From NCBI GenBank assembly GCA_043228905.1, contig JBHGNT010000032.1:186001-250000 (forward strand): a DNA stretch of 64,000 nt, read 5' to 3'. The DNA comes from Azolla caroliniana. Lineage: Eukaryota; Polypodiophyta. The stretch's first letter is position 1. Each line of letters starts with the position of its first letter. Positions 11,620 to 23,713 of the stretch are shown piece after piece. Below the pieces are notes generated by a model. That model saw only the letters and a list, made by a program, of their open reading frames with translations. It had not been told where the DNA came from and did not search any database. Both the position numbers and the translations under genes were made by a program.

Positions 11620-14167
11620 GCATGTTTGAACACAAAAATCCGATATCACACGAGCCAGGTATGAACATTTTAATTTACTCAAGGGCTCCTCTCAACTCCC
11701 TCCTCAAGTTTGCTATTTTCGTCATGTCTCTCGACCTGAGTTTGAAATTCTTGATTTTTTAATTCCATATCATAGCTAGCGTTTCAAGCTTCGATTTGCA
11801 TGTTTGAACACAAAAATCCGATATCCATATCATACCTTACGTAGTTGGCTTCGATTCGCATGTTTGAACACAAAAATCCGATATCACACGAGCCAGGTAT
11901 GAACATTTTAATTACTTAAGGGCTCCTCTCAACTCCCTCCTCAAGTTTGCTATTTTCATCATGTCTCTCGACCTGAGTTTCAAATTCTTGATTTTTTAAT
12001 TCCATATCATAGCTAGCGTTGTTAGCTTCGATTCGCATGTTTGAACACAAAAATCCGATATCACACGAGCCAGGTATGAACATTTTAATTTACTCAAGGG
12101 CTCCTCTCAACTCCCTCCTCAAGTTTGCTATTTTCGTCATGTCTCTCGACCTGAGCTTCAAAATCTTGATTTTTTAATTCCATATCATAGCTAGCGTTGT
12201 TAGCTTCGATTCGCATGTTTGAACACAAAAATCCGATATCACACGACCCAGGTATGAACATTTTAATCTACTCAAGGGCTCCTCTCAACTCCCTCCTCAA
12301 GTTTGCTATTTTCTTCATGTCTCTCGACCTGAGTTTCAAAATCTTGATTTTTTAATTCCATATCATAGCTAGCGTTTCAAGCTTCGATTTGCATGTTTGA
12401 ACACAAAAATCCGATATCACACGAGCCAGGTATGAACATTTTAATTTACTCAAGGGCTCCTCTCAACTCCCTCCTCAAGTTTGTTATTTTCGTCATGTCT
12501 CTCGACCTGAGTTTCAAAATCTTGATTTTTTAATTCCATATCATACCTCACGTAGTTGGCTTCGATTCGCATGTTTGAAGACAAAAATCCGATATCACAC
12601 GAGCCAGGTATGAACATTTTAATTACTTAAGGGCTCCTCTCAACTCCCTCCTCAAGTTTGCTATTTTCGTCATGTCTCTCGACCTGAGTTTCAAAATCTT
12701 GATTTTTTAATTCCCTATCATAGCTAGCGTTTCAAGCTTCGATTCGCATGTTTGAACACAAAAATCCGATATCACACGAGCCAGGTATGAACATTTTAAT
12801 TTACTCAAGGGCTGTTCTCAACTCCGTCCTCAAGTTTGCTATTTTCGTCATGTCTCTGGACCTGAGTTTCAAAATATTGATTTTTTAATTCCATATCATA
12901 GCTAGCGTTTCAAGCTTCGATTTGCATGTTTGAACACAAAAATCCGATATCACACGACCCAGGTATGAACATTTTAATTTACTCAACGGCTCCTCTCAAC
13001 TCCCTCCTCAAGTTTGCTATTTTCGTCATGTCTCTCGACCTGAGTTTCAAAATCTTGATTTTTTAATTCCATATCATAGCTAGCGTTTCAAGCTTCGATT
13101 TGCATGTTTGAACACAAAAATCCGATATCACACGAGCCAGGTATGAACATTTTAATTTACTCAAGGGCTCCTCTCAACTCCCTCCTCAAGTTTGCTATTT
13201 TCGTCATGTCTCTCGACCTGAGTTTCAAAATCTTGATTTTTTAATTCCATATCATAGCTAGCGTTTCAAGCTTCGATTCGCATGTTTGAACACAAAAATC
13301 CGATATCACACGAGCCAGGTATGAACATTTTAATTTACTCAAGGGCTCCTCTCAACTCCCTCCTCAAGTTTGCTATTTTCTTCATGTCTCTCGACCTGAG
13401 TTTTAAAATCTTGATTTTTTAATTCCATATCATAGCTAGCGTTTCAAGCTTCGATTTGCATGTTTGAACACAAAAATCCGATATCACACGAGCCAGGTAT
13501 GAACATTTTAATTTACTCAAGGGCTCCTCTCAACTCCCTCCTCAAGTTTGCTATTTTCGTCATGTCTCTCGACCTGAGTTTCAAAATCTTGATTTTTTAA
13601 TTCCATATCATACCTCACGTAGTTGGCTTCGATTCGCATGTTTGAAGACAAAAATCCGATATCACACGAGCCAGGTATGAACATTTTAATTACTTAAGGG
13701 CTCCTCTCAACTCCCTCCTCAAGTTTGCTATTTTCGTCATGTCTCTCGACCTGAGTTTCAAAATCTTGATTTTTTAATTCCATATCATAGCTAGCGTTTC
13801 AAGCTTCGATTCGCATGTTTGAACACAAAAATCCGATATCACACGAGCCAGGTATGAACATTTTAATTTACTCAAGGGCTCCTCTCAACTCCCTCCTCAA
13901 GTTTGCTATTTTCGTCATGTCTCTCGATCTGAGTTTCAAAATCTTGATTTTTTAATTCCATATCATACCTCACGTAGTTGGCTTCGATTCGCATGTTTGA
14001 AGACAAAAATCCGATATCACACGAGCCAGGTATGAACATTTTAATTACTTAAGGGCTCCTCTCAACTCCCTCCTCAAGTTTGCTATTTTCGTCATGTCTC
14101 TCGACCTGAGTTTCAAAATCTTGATTTTTTAATTCCCTATCATAGCTAGCGTTTCAAGCTTCGATTC
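11620..14167. repeat. 2,548-bp tandem duplication unit, copy 2
   Basis: Carries the same markers as copy 1 at a constant offset: the deletion at 11824, TTCCCTATC at 12,708 and 14,130, and ACTCAACGGC near 12,985. One difference seen is GAACAC near 11,451 versus GAAGAC near 13,999. Similarity runs on to about 14,236, then the C-rich and TGTTCTC forms differ. Confidence 0.87.
11681..11917. repeat. Fused monomer pair with 118-bp deletion, copy 3
   Basis: Same junction near 11824, 2,548 bp from the copy at 9276. The spacing matches the tandem duplication unit starting at 9072. Confidence 0.93.
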
Positions 14168-16372
14168 GCATGTTTGAACACAAAAATCCGATATCACACG
14201 AGCCAGGTATGAACATTTTAATTTACTCAAGGGCTGTTCTCAACTCCGTCCTCAAGTTTGCTATTTTCGTCATGTCTCTGGACCTGAGTTTCAAAATATT
14301 GATTTTTTAATTCCATATCATAGCTAGCGTTTCAAGCTTCGATTTGCATGTTTGAACACAAAAATCCGATATCACACGACCCAGGTATGAACATTTTAAT
14401 TTACTCAAGGGCTCCTCTCAACTCCCTCCTCAAGTTTGCTATTTTCGTCATGTCTCTCGACCTGAGTTTCAAAATCTTGATTTTTTAATTCCATATCATA
14501 GCTAGCGTTTCAAGCTTCGATTTGCATGTTTGAACACAAAAATCCGATATCACACGAGCCAGGTATGAACATTTTAATTTACTCAAGGGCTCCTCTCAAC
14601 TCCCTCCTCAAGTTTGCTATTTTCGTCATGTCTCTCGACCTGAGTTTCAAAATCTTGATTTTTTAATTCCATATCATAGCTAGCGTTTCAAGCTTCGATT
14701 CGCATGTTTGAACACAAAAATCCGATATCACACGAGCCAGGTATGAACATTTTAATTTACTCAAGGGCTCCTCTCAACTCCCTCCTCAAGTTTGCTATTT
14801 TCTTCATGTCTCTCGACCTGAGTTTTAAAATCTTGATTTTTTAATTCCATATCATAGCTAGCGTTTCAAGCTTCGATTTGCATGTTTGAACACAAAAATC
14901 CGATATCACACGAGCCAGGTATGAACATTTTAATTTACTCAAGGGCTCCTCTCAACTCCCTCCTCAAGTTTGCTATTTTCGTCATGTCTCTCGACCTGAG
15001 TTTCAAAATCTTGATTTTTTAATTCCATATCATACCTCACGTAGTTGGCTTCGATTCGCATGTTTGAAGACAAAAATCCGATATCACACGAGCCAGGTAT
15101 GAACATTTTAATTACTTAAGGGCTCCTCTCAACTCCCTCCTCAAGTTTGCTATTTTCGTCATGTCTCTCGACCTGAGTTTCAAAATCTTGATTTTTTAAT
15201 TCCATATCATAGCTAGCGTTTCAAGCTTCGATTCGCATGTTTGAACACAAAAATCCGATATCACACGAGCCAGGTATGAACATTTTAATTTACTCAAGGG
15301 CTCCTCTCAACTCCCTCCTCAAGTTTGCTATTTTCGTCATGTCTCTTGACCTGAGTTTGAAATTCTTGATTTTTTAATTCCATATCATAGCTAGCGTTTC
15401 AAGCTTCGATTTGCATGTTTGAACACTAAAATCCGATATCACACGAGCCAGGTATGAACATTTTAATTTACTCAAGGGCTCCTCTCAACTCCCTCCTCAA
15501 GTTTGCTATTTTCGTCATGTCTCTCGACCTGAGCTTCAAAATCTTGATTTTTTAATTCCATATCATAGCTAGCGTTGTTAGCTTCGATTCGCATGTTTGA
15601 ACACAAAAATCCGATATCACACGAGCCAGGTATGAACATTTTAATTTACTCAAGGGCTGTTCTCAACTCACTCCTCAAATTTGCTATTTTCGTCATGTCT
15701 CTCGACCTGAGTTTCAAAATCTTGATTTTTTAATTCCATATCATAGGTCGCGTTGTTGGCTTCGATTCGCATGTTTGAACACAGAAATCCGATATCACAC
15801 GAGCCAGGTATGAACATTTTAATTTACTCAAGGGCTCCTTTCAACTCCCTCCTCAAGTTTGCTATTTTCGTCATGTCTCTCGACCTGAGTTTCAAAATCT
15901 TGATTTTTTTATTCCATATCATAGCTAGCGTCGTTAGCTTCGATTTGCATGTTTGAACACAAAAATCCGATATCACACGAGCCAGGTATGAACATTTTAA
16001 TTTACTCAAGGGCTCCTCTCAACTCCCTCCTCAAGTTTGCTATTTTCGTCATGTCTCTCGACCTGAGTTTGAAATTCTTGATTTTTTAATTCCATATCAT
16101 AGCTAGCGTTTCAAGCTTCGATTTGCATGTTTGAACACAAAAATCCGATATCACACGAGCCAGGTATGAACATTTTAATTTACTCAAGGGCTCCTCTCAA
16201 CTCCCTCCTCAAATTTGCTATTTTCGTCATGTCTCTCGACCTGAGTTTCAAAATCTTGATTTTTTAATTCCATATCATACCTCACGTAGTTGGCTTCGAT
16301 TCGCATGTTTGAACACAAAAATCCGATATCACACGAGCCAGGTATGAACATTTTAATTTACTCAAGGGCTCC
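13813..16372. repeat. 14-monomer block, copy 2 (offset 7,409)
   Basis: Second copy of 6404-8963, with the same marker order. It overlaps the end of the 2,548-bp tandem unit and the start of the six-monomer duplication at 15,225. The exchanges were therefore nested rather than independent side-by-side events. Confidence 0.83.
15225..16292. repeat. 1,068-bp six-monomer tandem unit, copy 1
   Basis: The offset of 1,068 is exactly six 178-bp monomers. The CTCTTGACC substitution (15,345) and ACTAAAATCC (15,425) recur at 16,413 and 16,493. CTCTTGACC is absent from the older related copies, so this duplication came after that substitution. Confidence 0.9.
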
Positions 16373-17360
16373 TCTCAACTCCCTCCTCAAGTTTGCTATT
16401 TTCGTCATGTCTCTTGACCTGAGTTTGAAATTCTTGATTTTTTAATTCCATATCATAGCTAGCGTTTCAAGCTTCGATTTGCATGTTTGAACACTAAAAT
16501 CCGATATCACACGAGCCAGGTATGAACATTTTAATTTACTCAAGGGCTCCTCTCAACTCCCTCCTCAAGTTTGCTATTTTCGTCATGTCTCTCGACCTGA
16601 GCTTCAAAATCTTGATTTTTTAATTCCATATCATAGCTAGCGTTGTTAGCTTCGATTCGCATGTTTGAACACAAAAATCCGATATCACACGAGCCAGGTA
16701 TGAACATTTTAATTTACTCAAGGGCTGTTCTCAACTCACTCCTCAAATTTGCTATTTTCGTCATGTCTCTCGACCTGAGTTTCAAAATCTTGATTTTTTA
16801 ATTCCATATCATAGGTCGCGTTGTTGGCTTCGATTCGCATGTTTGAACACAGAAATCCGATATCACACGAGCCAGGTATGAACATTTTAATTTACTCAAG
16901 GGCTCCTTTCAACTCCCTCCTCAAGTTTGCTATTTTCGTCATGTCTCTCGACCTGAGTTTCAAAATCTTGATTTTTTTATTCCATATCATAGCTAGCGTC
17001 GTTAGCTTCGATTTGCATGTTTGAACACAAAAATCCGATATCACACGAGCCAGGTATGAACATTTTAATTTACTCAAGGGCTCCTCTCAACTCCCTCCTC
17101 AAGTTTGCTATTTTCGTCATGTCTCTCGACCTGAGTTTGAAATTCTTGATTTTTTAATTCCATATCATAGCTAGCGTTTCAAGCTTCGATTTGCATGTTT
17201 GAACACAAAAATCCGATATCACACGAGCCAGGTATGAACATTTTAATTTACTCAAGGGCTCCTCTCAACTCCCTCCTCAAATTTGCTATTTTCGTCATGT
17301 CTCTCGACCTGAGTTTCAAAATCTTGATTTTTTAATTCCATATCATACCTCACGTAGTTG
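16293..17360. repeat. 1,068-bp six-monomer tandem unit, copy 2
   Basis: Tandem copy of 15,225-16,292. Homology to the first copy extends to about 17,440. Beyond that the sequence follows 8,964 onward at an offset of 8,477, which is the sum 7,409 + 1,068, as expected if this duplication occurred inside an already copied block. Confidence 0.9.
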
Positions 17361-17609
17361 GCTTCGATTCGCATGTTTGAACACAAAAATCCGATATCAC
17401 ACGAGCCAGGTATGAACATTTTAATTTACTCAAGGGCTCCTTTCAACTCCCTCCTCAAGTTTGCTATTTTCGTCATGTCTCTCGACCTGAGTTTCAAAAT
17501 CTTGATTTTTTTATTCCATATCATAGCTAGCGTCGTTAGCTTCGATTTGCATGTTTGAACACAAAAATCCGATATCACACGAGCCAGGTATGAACATTTT
17601 AATTTACTC

Positions 17610-17846
17610 AAGGGCTCCTCTCAACTCCCTCCTCAAGTTTGCTATTTTCGTCATGTCTCTCGACCTGAGTTTGAAATTCTTGATTTTTTAATTCCATATC
17701 ATAGCTAGCGTTTCAAGCTTCGATTTGCATGTTTGAACACAAAAATCCGATATCCATATCATACCTTACGTAGTTGGCTTCGATTCGCATGTTTGAACAC
17801 AAAAATCCGATATCACACGAGACAGGTATGAACATTTTAATTACTT
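17610..17846. repeat. Fused monomer pair with 118-bp deletion, copy 4
   Basis: Same junction near 17753, 5,929 bp beyond copy 3. Just after it this copy has GAGACAGG near 17,820 where the others have GAGCCAGG. Similarity to the copy at 9276 then fades by about 17,905, which marks the end of the left-domain amplification. Confidence 0.93.
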
Positions 17847-17904
17847 AAGGGCTCCTCTCAACTCCCTCCTCAAGTTTGCTATTTTCATCATGTCTCTCGA
17901 CCTG

Positions 17905-18664
17905 GGTTTCAAAATCTTGATTTTTTAATTCCATATCATAGCTCGCGTTGTTGGCTTCGATTCGCATGTTTGAACACAAAAATCCGATATCACACGAGCC
18001 AGGTATGAACATTTTAATTTACTCAAGGGCTCCTCTCAACTCCCTCCTCAAGTTTGCTATTTTCGTCATGTCTCTCGACCTGAGTTTGAAATTCTTGATT
18101 TTTTAATTGCATATCTTAGCTAGCGTTGTTAGCTTCGATTCGCATGTTTGAACACAAAAATCCGATATCACACGAGCCAGGTATGAACATTTTAATTTAC
18201 TCAAGGGCTGTTCTCAACTCACTCCTCAAATTTGCTATTTTCGTCATGTCTCTCGACCTGAGTTTTAAAATCTTGATTTTTTAATTCCATATCATAGCTA
18301 GCGTTTCAAGCTTCGATTTGCATGTTTGAACACAAAAATCCGATATCACACGAGCCAGGTATGAACATTTTAATTTACTCAAGGGCTCCTCTCAACTCAC
18401 TCCTCAAGTTTGCTATTTTCGTCATGTCTCTCGACTTGAGTTTCAAAATCTTGATTTTTTAATTCCATATCATACCTCACGTAGTTGGCTTCAATTCGCA
18501 TGTTCGAACACAAAAATCCGATATCACACGAGCCAGGTATGAACATTTTAATTACTTAACGGCTCCTCTCAACTCCCTCCTCAAGTTTGCTATTTTCGTC
18601 ATGTCTCTCGACCTGAGTTTCAAAATCTTGATTTTTTAATTCCATATCATAGCTAGCGTCGTTA
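17905..18664. repeat. Satellite monomers linking left and middle domains
   Basis: About four monomers of ordinary 177/178-bp satellite with private changes, such as CTGGGTTTC near 17,903, GCATATCTTAG near 18,109 and GTTCGAACAC near 18,502. I found no long duplicate for this stretch and nothing other than satellite in it. Confidence 0.75.
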
Positions 18665-19486
18665 GCTTCGATTTGCATGTTTGAACACAAAAATCCGATA
18701 TCACACGAGCCAGGTATGAACATTTTAATTACTTAAGGGCTCCTCTCAACTCCCTCCTCAAGTTTGCTATTTTCGTCATGTCTCTCGACCTGAGTTTCAA
18801 AATCTTGATTTTTTAATTCCATATCATACCTCACGTAGTTGCCTTCGATTCGCATGTTTGAACACAAAAATCCGATATCACACGAGCCAGGTATGAACAT
18901 TTTAATTACTTAAGGGCTCCTCTCAACTCCCTCCTCAAGTTTGCTATTTTCGTCATGTCTCTCGACCTGAGTTTCAAAATCTTGATTTTTTAATTCCATA
19001 TCATAGCTAGCGTTGTTAGCTTCGATTCGCATGTTTGAAAACAAAAATCCGATATCACACGAGCCAGGTATGAACATTTTAATTTACTCAAGCGCTGTTC
19101 TCAACTCACTCCTCAAATTTGCTATTTTCGTCATGTCTCTCGACCTGAGTTTCAAAGTCTTTATTTTATAATTCCATATCATAGCTCGCGTTGTTGGCTT
19201 CGATTCGCATGTTTGAACACAAAAATCCGATATCACACGAGCCAGGTATGAACATTTTAATTTACTCAAGGGCTCCTCTCAACTCCCTCCTCAAGTTTGC
19301 TATTTTCGTCATGTCTCTCGACCTGAGCTTCAAAATCTTGATTTTTTAATTCCATATCATAGCTCGCGTTGTTGGCTTCGATTCGCATGTTTGAACACAA
19401 AAATCCGATATCACACGAGCCAGGTATGAACATTTTAATTTACTCAAGGGCTCCTCTCAACTCCCTCCTCAAGTTTGCTATTTTCG

Positions 19487-21056
19487 TCATGTCTCTCGAC
19501 CTGAGCTTCAAAATCTTGATTTTTTAATTCCATATCATAGCTCGCGTTGTTGGCTTCGATTCGCATGTTTGAACACAAAAATCCGATATCACACGAGCCA
19601 GGTATGAACATTTTAATTTACTCAAGGGCTCCTCTCAACTCCCTCCTCAAGTTTGCTATTTTCGTCATGTCTCTCGACCTGAGCTTCAAAATCTTGATTT
19701 TTTAATTCCATATCATAGCTCGCGTTGTTGCCTTCGATTCGCATGTTTGAACACAAAAATCCGATATCACAAGAGCCAGGTATGAACATTTTAATTTACT
19801 CAAGGGCTCCTCTCAATTCCCTCCTCAAGTTTGCTATTTTCGTCATGTCTCTCGACCTGAGTTTGAAATTCTTGATTTTTTAATTCCATATCATAGCTAG
19901 CGTTTCAAGCTTCGATATGCATGTTTGAACACAAAAATCCGATATCACACGAGCCAGGTATGAACATTTTAATTTACTCAAGGGCTCCTCTCAACTCCCT
20001 CCTCAAATTTGCTATTTTCGTCATGTCTCTCGACCTGAGTTTCAAAATCTTGATTTTTTAATTCCATATCATAGCTAGCGTTGTTAGCTTCGATTTGCAT
20101 GTTTGAACACAAAAATCCGATATCACACGAGCCAGGTATGAACATTTTAATTTACTCAAGGGCTCCTCTCAACTCCCTCCTCAAGTTTGCTATTTTCGTC
20201 ATGTCTCTCGACCTGAGTTTCAAATTCTTGATTTTTTAATTCCATATCATAGCTAGCATCGTTAGCTTCGATTTGCATGTTTGAACACAAAAATCCGATA
20301 TCACACGACCCAGGTATGAACATTTTAATCTACTCAAGGGCTCCTCTCAACTCCCTCCTCAAGTTTGCTATTTTCGTCATGTTTAATTCTATATCATAGC
20401 TAGCGTTTCAAGCTTCGATTTGCATGTTTGAACACAAAAATCCGATATCACACGAGCCAGGTATGAACATTTTAATTTACTCAAGGGCTCCTCTCAACTC
20501 CCTCCTCAAGTTTGCTATTTTCGTCATGTCTCTCGACCTGAGTTTCAAAATCTTGATTTTTTAATTCCATATCATACCTCACGTAGTTGGCTTCGATTCG
20601 CATGTTTGAACACAAAAATCCGATATCACACGAGCCAGGTATGAACATTTTAATTACTTAAGGGCTCCTCTCAACTCCCTCCTCAAGTTTGCTATTTTCG
20701 TCATGTCTCTCGACCTGAGTTTAAAAATCTTGATTTTTTAATTCCATATCATAGCTAGCGTTGTTAGCTTCGATTCGCATGTTTGAAAACAAAAATCCGA
20801 TATCACACGAGCCAGGTATGAACATTTTAATTTACTCAAGGGCTCCTCTCAACTCCCTCCTCAAGTTTGCTATTTTCGTCATGTCTCTCGACCTGAGTTT
20901 AAAAATCTTGATTTTTTAATTCCATATCATAGCTAGCGTTTCAAGCTTCGATTTGCATGTTTGAACACAAAAATCCGAGATCACACGAGCCAGGTATGAA
21001 TATTTTAATTTACTCAAGGGCTCCTCTCAACTCCCTCCTCAAGTTTGCTATTTTCT
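19487..21056. repeat. 1,570-bp nine-monomer subunit, copy 1a
   Basis: Matches 21,057-22,626 at an offset of 1,570, which is nine monomers less 31 bp (a deleted monomer) and one further base. Shared markers are ACAAGAGCC at 19,770/21,340, GATATGCATG near 19,914/21,484, AGCATCG near 20,255/21,825 and the 31-bp deletion. Differences are GTTGCCTTCG versus GTTGGCTTCG, CAAGGGCTCC versus CAAGCGCTCC, and CCGAGATC versus CCGATATC. Confidence 0.9.
20336..20482. repeat. 147-bp monomer with 31-bp deletion, copy 1
   Basis: TCGTCATGT (ending at monomer 47) joins straight to TTAATTCTATATC (79 onward), losing CTCTCGACCTGAG and the following A/T-rich tract. The next AAGGGCT is 147 bp away. The join shares a T with both sides. 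A T replaces C just after it, a private change inherited by all four copies. Confidence 0.93.
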
Positions 21057-22626
21057 TCATGTCTCTCGACCTGAGCTTCAAAATCTTGATTTTTTAATTC
21101 CATATCATAGCTCGCGTTGTTGGCTTCGATTCGCATGTTTGAACACAAAAATCCGATATCACACGAGCCAGGTATGAACATTTTAATTTACTCAAGGGCT
21201 CCTCTCAACTCCCTCCTCAAGTTTGCTATTTTCGTCATGTCTCTCGACCTGAGCTTCAAAATCTTGATTTTTTAATTCCATATCATAGCTCGCGTTGTTG
21301 GCTTCGATTCGCATGTTTGAACACAAAAATCCGATATCACAAGAGCCAGGTATGAACATTTTAATTTACTCAAGCGCTCCTCTCAATTCCCTCCTCAAGT
21401 TTGCTATTTTCGTCATGTCTCTCGACCTGAGTTTGAAATTCTTGATTTTTTAATTCCATATCATAGCTAGCGTTTCAAGCTTCGATATGCATGTTTGAAC
21501 ACAAAAATCCGATATCACACGAGCCAGGTATGAACATTTTAATTTACTCAAGGGCTCCTCTCAACTCCCTCCTCAAATTTGCTATTTTCGTCATGTCTCT
21601 CGACCTGAGTTTCAAAATCTTGATTTTTTAATTCCATATCATAGCTAGCGTTGTTAGCTTCGATTTGCATGTTTGAACACAAAAATCCGATATCACACGA
21701 GCCAGGTATGAACATTTTAATTTACTCAAGGGCTCCTCTCAACTCCCTCCTCAAGTTTGCTATTTTCGTCATGTCTCTCGACCTGAGTTTCAAATTCTTG
21801 ATTTTTTAATTCCATATCATAGCTAGCATCGTTAGCTTCGATTTGCATGTTTGAACACAAAAATCCGATATCACACGACCCAGGTATGAACATTTTAATC
21901 TACTCAAGGGCTCCTCTCAACTCCCTCCTCAAGTTTGCTATTTTCGTCATGTTTAATTCTATATCATAGCTAGCGTTTCAAGCTTCGATTTGCATGTTTG
22001 AACACAAAAATCCGATATCACACGAGCCAGGTATGAACATTTTAATTTACTCAAGGGCTCCTCTCAACTCCCTCCTCAAGTTTGCTATTTTCGTCATGTC
22101 TCTCGACCTGAGTTTCAAAATCTTGATTTTTTAATTCCATATCATACCTCACGTAGTTGGCTTCGATTCGCATGTTTGAACACAAAAATCCGATATCACA
22201 CGAGCCAGGTATGAACATTTTAATTACTTAAGGGCTCCTCTCAACTCCCTCCTCAAGTTTGCTATTTTCGTCATGTCTCTCGACCTGAGTTTAAAAATCT
22301 TGATTTTTTAATTCCATATCATAGCTAGCGTTGTTAGCTTCGATTCGCATGTTTGAAAACAAAAATCCGATATCACACGAGCCAGGTATGAACATTTTAA
22401 TTTACTCAAGGGCTCCTCTCAACTCCCTCCTCAAGTTTGCTATTTTCGTCATGTCTCTCGACCTGAGTTTAAAAATCTTGATTTTTTAATTCCATATCAT
22501 AGCTAGCGTTGTTAGCTTCGATTTGCATGTTTGAACACAAAAATCCGATATCACACGAGCCAGGTATGAATATTTTAATTTACTCAAGGGCTCCTCTCAA
22601 CTCCCTCCTCAAGTTTGCTATTTTCG
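21057..22626. repeat. 1,570-bp nine-monomer subunit, copy 1b
   Basis: Tandem partner of copy 1a. It differs more from 1a (at least five substitutions in about 1.5 kb) than the two 11,026-bp units differ from each other. The nine-monomer duplication is therefore older than the 11-kb one. Confidence 0.9.
21906..22052. repeat. 147-bp monomer with 31-bp deletion, copy 2
   Basis: Identical junction 1,570 bp after copy 1, carried by the nine-monomer duplication. Confidence 0.93.
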
Positions 22627-23297
22627 TCATGTCTCTCGACCTGAGTTTGAAATTCTTGATTTTTTAATTCCATATGATAGCTAGCGTTTCAAGCTTCGAT
22701 TCGCATGTTTGAACACAAAAATCCGATATCACACGAGCCAGGTATGAACATTTTAATTTACTCAAGGGCTCCTCTCAACTCCCTCCTCAAATTTGCTATT
22801 TTCGTCATGTCTCTCGACCTGAGTTTCAAAATCTTGATTTTTTAATTCCATATCATAGCTAGCGTTGTTAGCTTCGATTTGCATGTTTGAACACAAAAAT
22901 CCGATATCACACGAGCCAGGTATGAACATTTTAATTTACTCAAGGGCTCCTCTCAACTCCCTCCTCAAGTTTGCTATTTTCGTCATGTCTCTCGACCTGA
23001 GTTTCAAATTCTTGATTTTTTAATTCCATATCATAGCTAGCGTTTCAAGCTTCGATTCGCATGTTTGAACACAAAAATCCGATATCACACGAGCCAGGTA
23101 TGAACATTTTAATTTACTCAAGGGCTCCTCTCAACTCCCTCCTCAAGTTTGCTATTTTCGTCATGTCTCTCAACCTGAGTTTGAAATTCTTGATTTTTTA
23201 ATTCCATATCATAGCTAGCGTTTCAAGCTTCGATTTGCATGTTTGAACACAAAAATCCGATATCACACGAGCCAGGTATGAACATTTTAATTTACTC

Positions 23298-23595
23298 AAG
23301 GGCTCCTCTCAACTCCCTCCTCAAGTTTGCTATTTTCGTCATGTCTCTCGACCTGAGCTTCAAAATCTTGATTTTTTAATTCCATATCATACCTCACGTA
23401 GTTGGCTTCGATTCGCATGTTTGAACACAAAAATCCCTCCTCTAGTTTGCTATTTTCGTCATGTCTCTCGACCTGAGTTTGAAATTCTTGATTTTTTAAT
23501 TCCATATCATAGCTAGCGTTGTTAGCTTCGATTTGCATGTTTGAACACAAAAATCCGATATCACACGAGCCAGGTATGAACATTTTAATTTACTC
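23298..23595. repeat. Fused monomer pair with 58-bp deletion, copy 1
   Basis: AAAATCC (ending at monomer 139) joins CTCCTCTAG (20 onward) at 23436/23437, so two monomers occupy 298 bp instead of 356. The lost 58 bp include GATATC and GTATGAAC. The fused form also has CTCTAG for CTCAAG. The loss changes the reverse-strand frame and produces a 95-codon open frame (23,296-23,583), which I regard as incidental. The parent monomers share TCC at the breakpoint. Confidence 0.94.
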
Positions 23596-23713
23596 AAGGG
23601 CTGTTCTCAACTCACTCCTCAAGTTTGCTATTTTCGTCATGTCTCTCGACCTGAGTTTGAAATTCTTGATTTTTTAATTCCATATCATAGCTCACGTAGT
23701 TGGCTTCGATTCG

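Larger units (their letters stand above)
1..18664. repeat. Left array domain: nested overlapping duplications
   Basis: About 105 monomers with no gene. The domain is marked by variants rare elsewhere: a monomer whose T-run continues into TTATTCC, the ACTAAAATCC variant at 2621, 5170, 8016, 15425 and 16493, and the fused monomer with a 118-bp deletion at four sites. Repeated offsets between these markers (2,549; 2,846; 7,409; 1,068) show that several blocks were copied more than once and later copies include parts of earlier ones. The right boundary is where the 11,026-bp unit of the middle domain begins; it is not a break in the satellite itself. Confidence 0.85.

Noticed and set aside
20336-20482. 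Short monomers as separate satellite families
   Set aside because: Both sides of each junction align fully to the standard monomer, so these are deletion derivatives.
23430-23445. Deletion junctions as transposon excision or insertion footprints
   Set aside because: There are no target-site duplications, inverted termini or residual foreign bases. Each junction is a simple join at a few shared bases within the satellite.
23296-23583. A 95-codon reverse-strand open frame recurring at 27861, 34322, 38887, 43098, 49089 and 63613
   Set aside because: It exists only where the 58-bp deletion fuses two monomers, and it is internally repetitive because each half translates the same satellite. It has no start context, domain or independent conservation. 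It is a by-product of the deletion.
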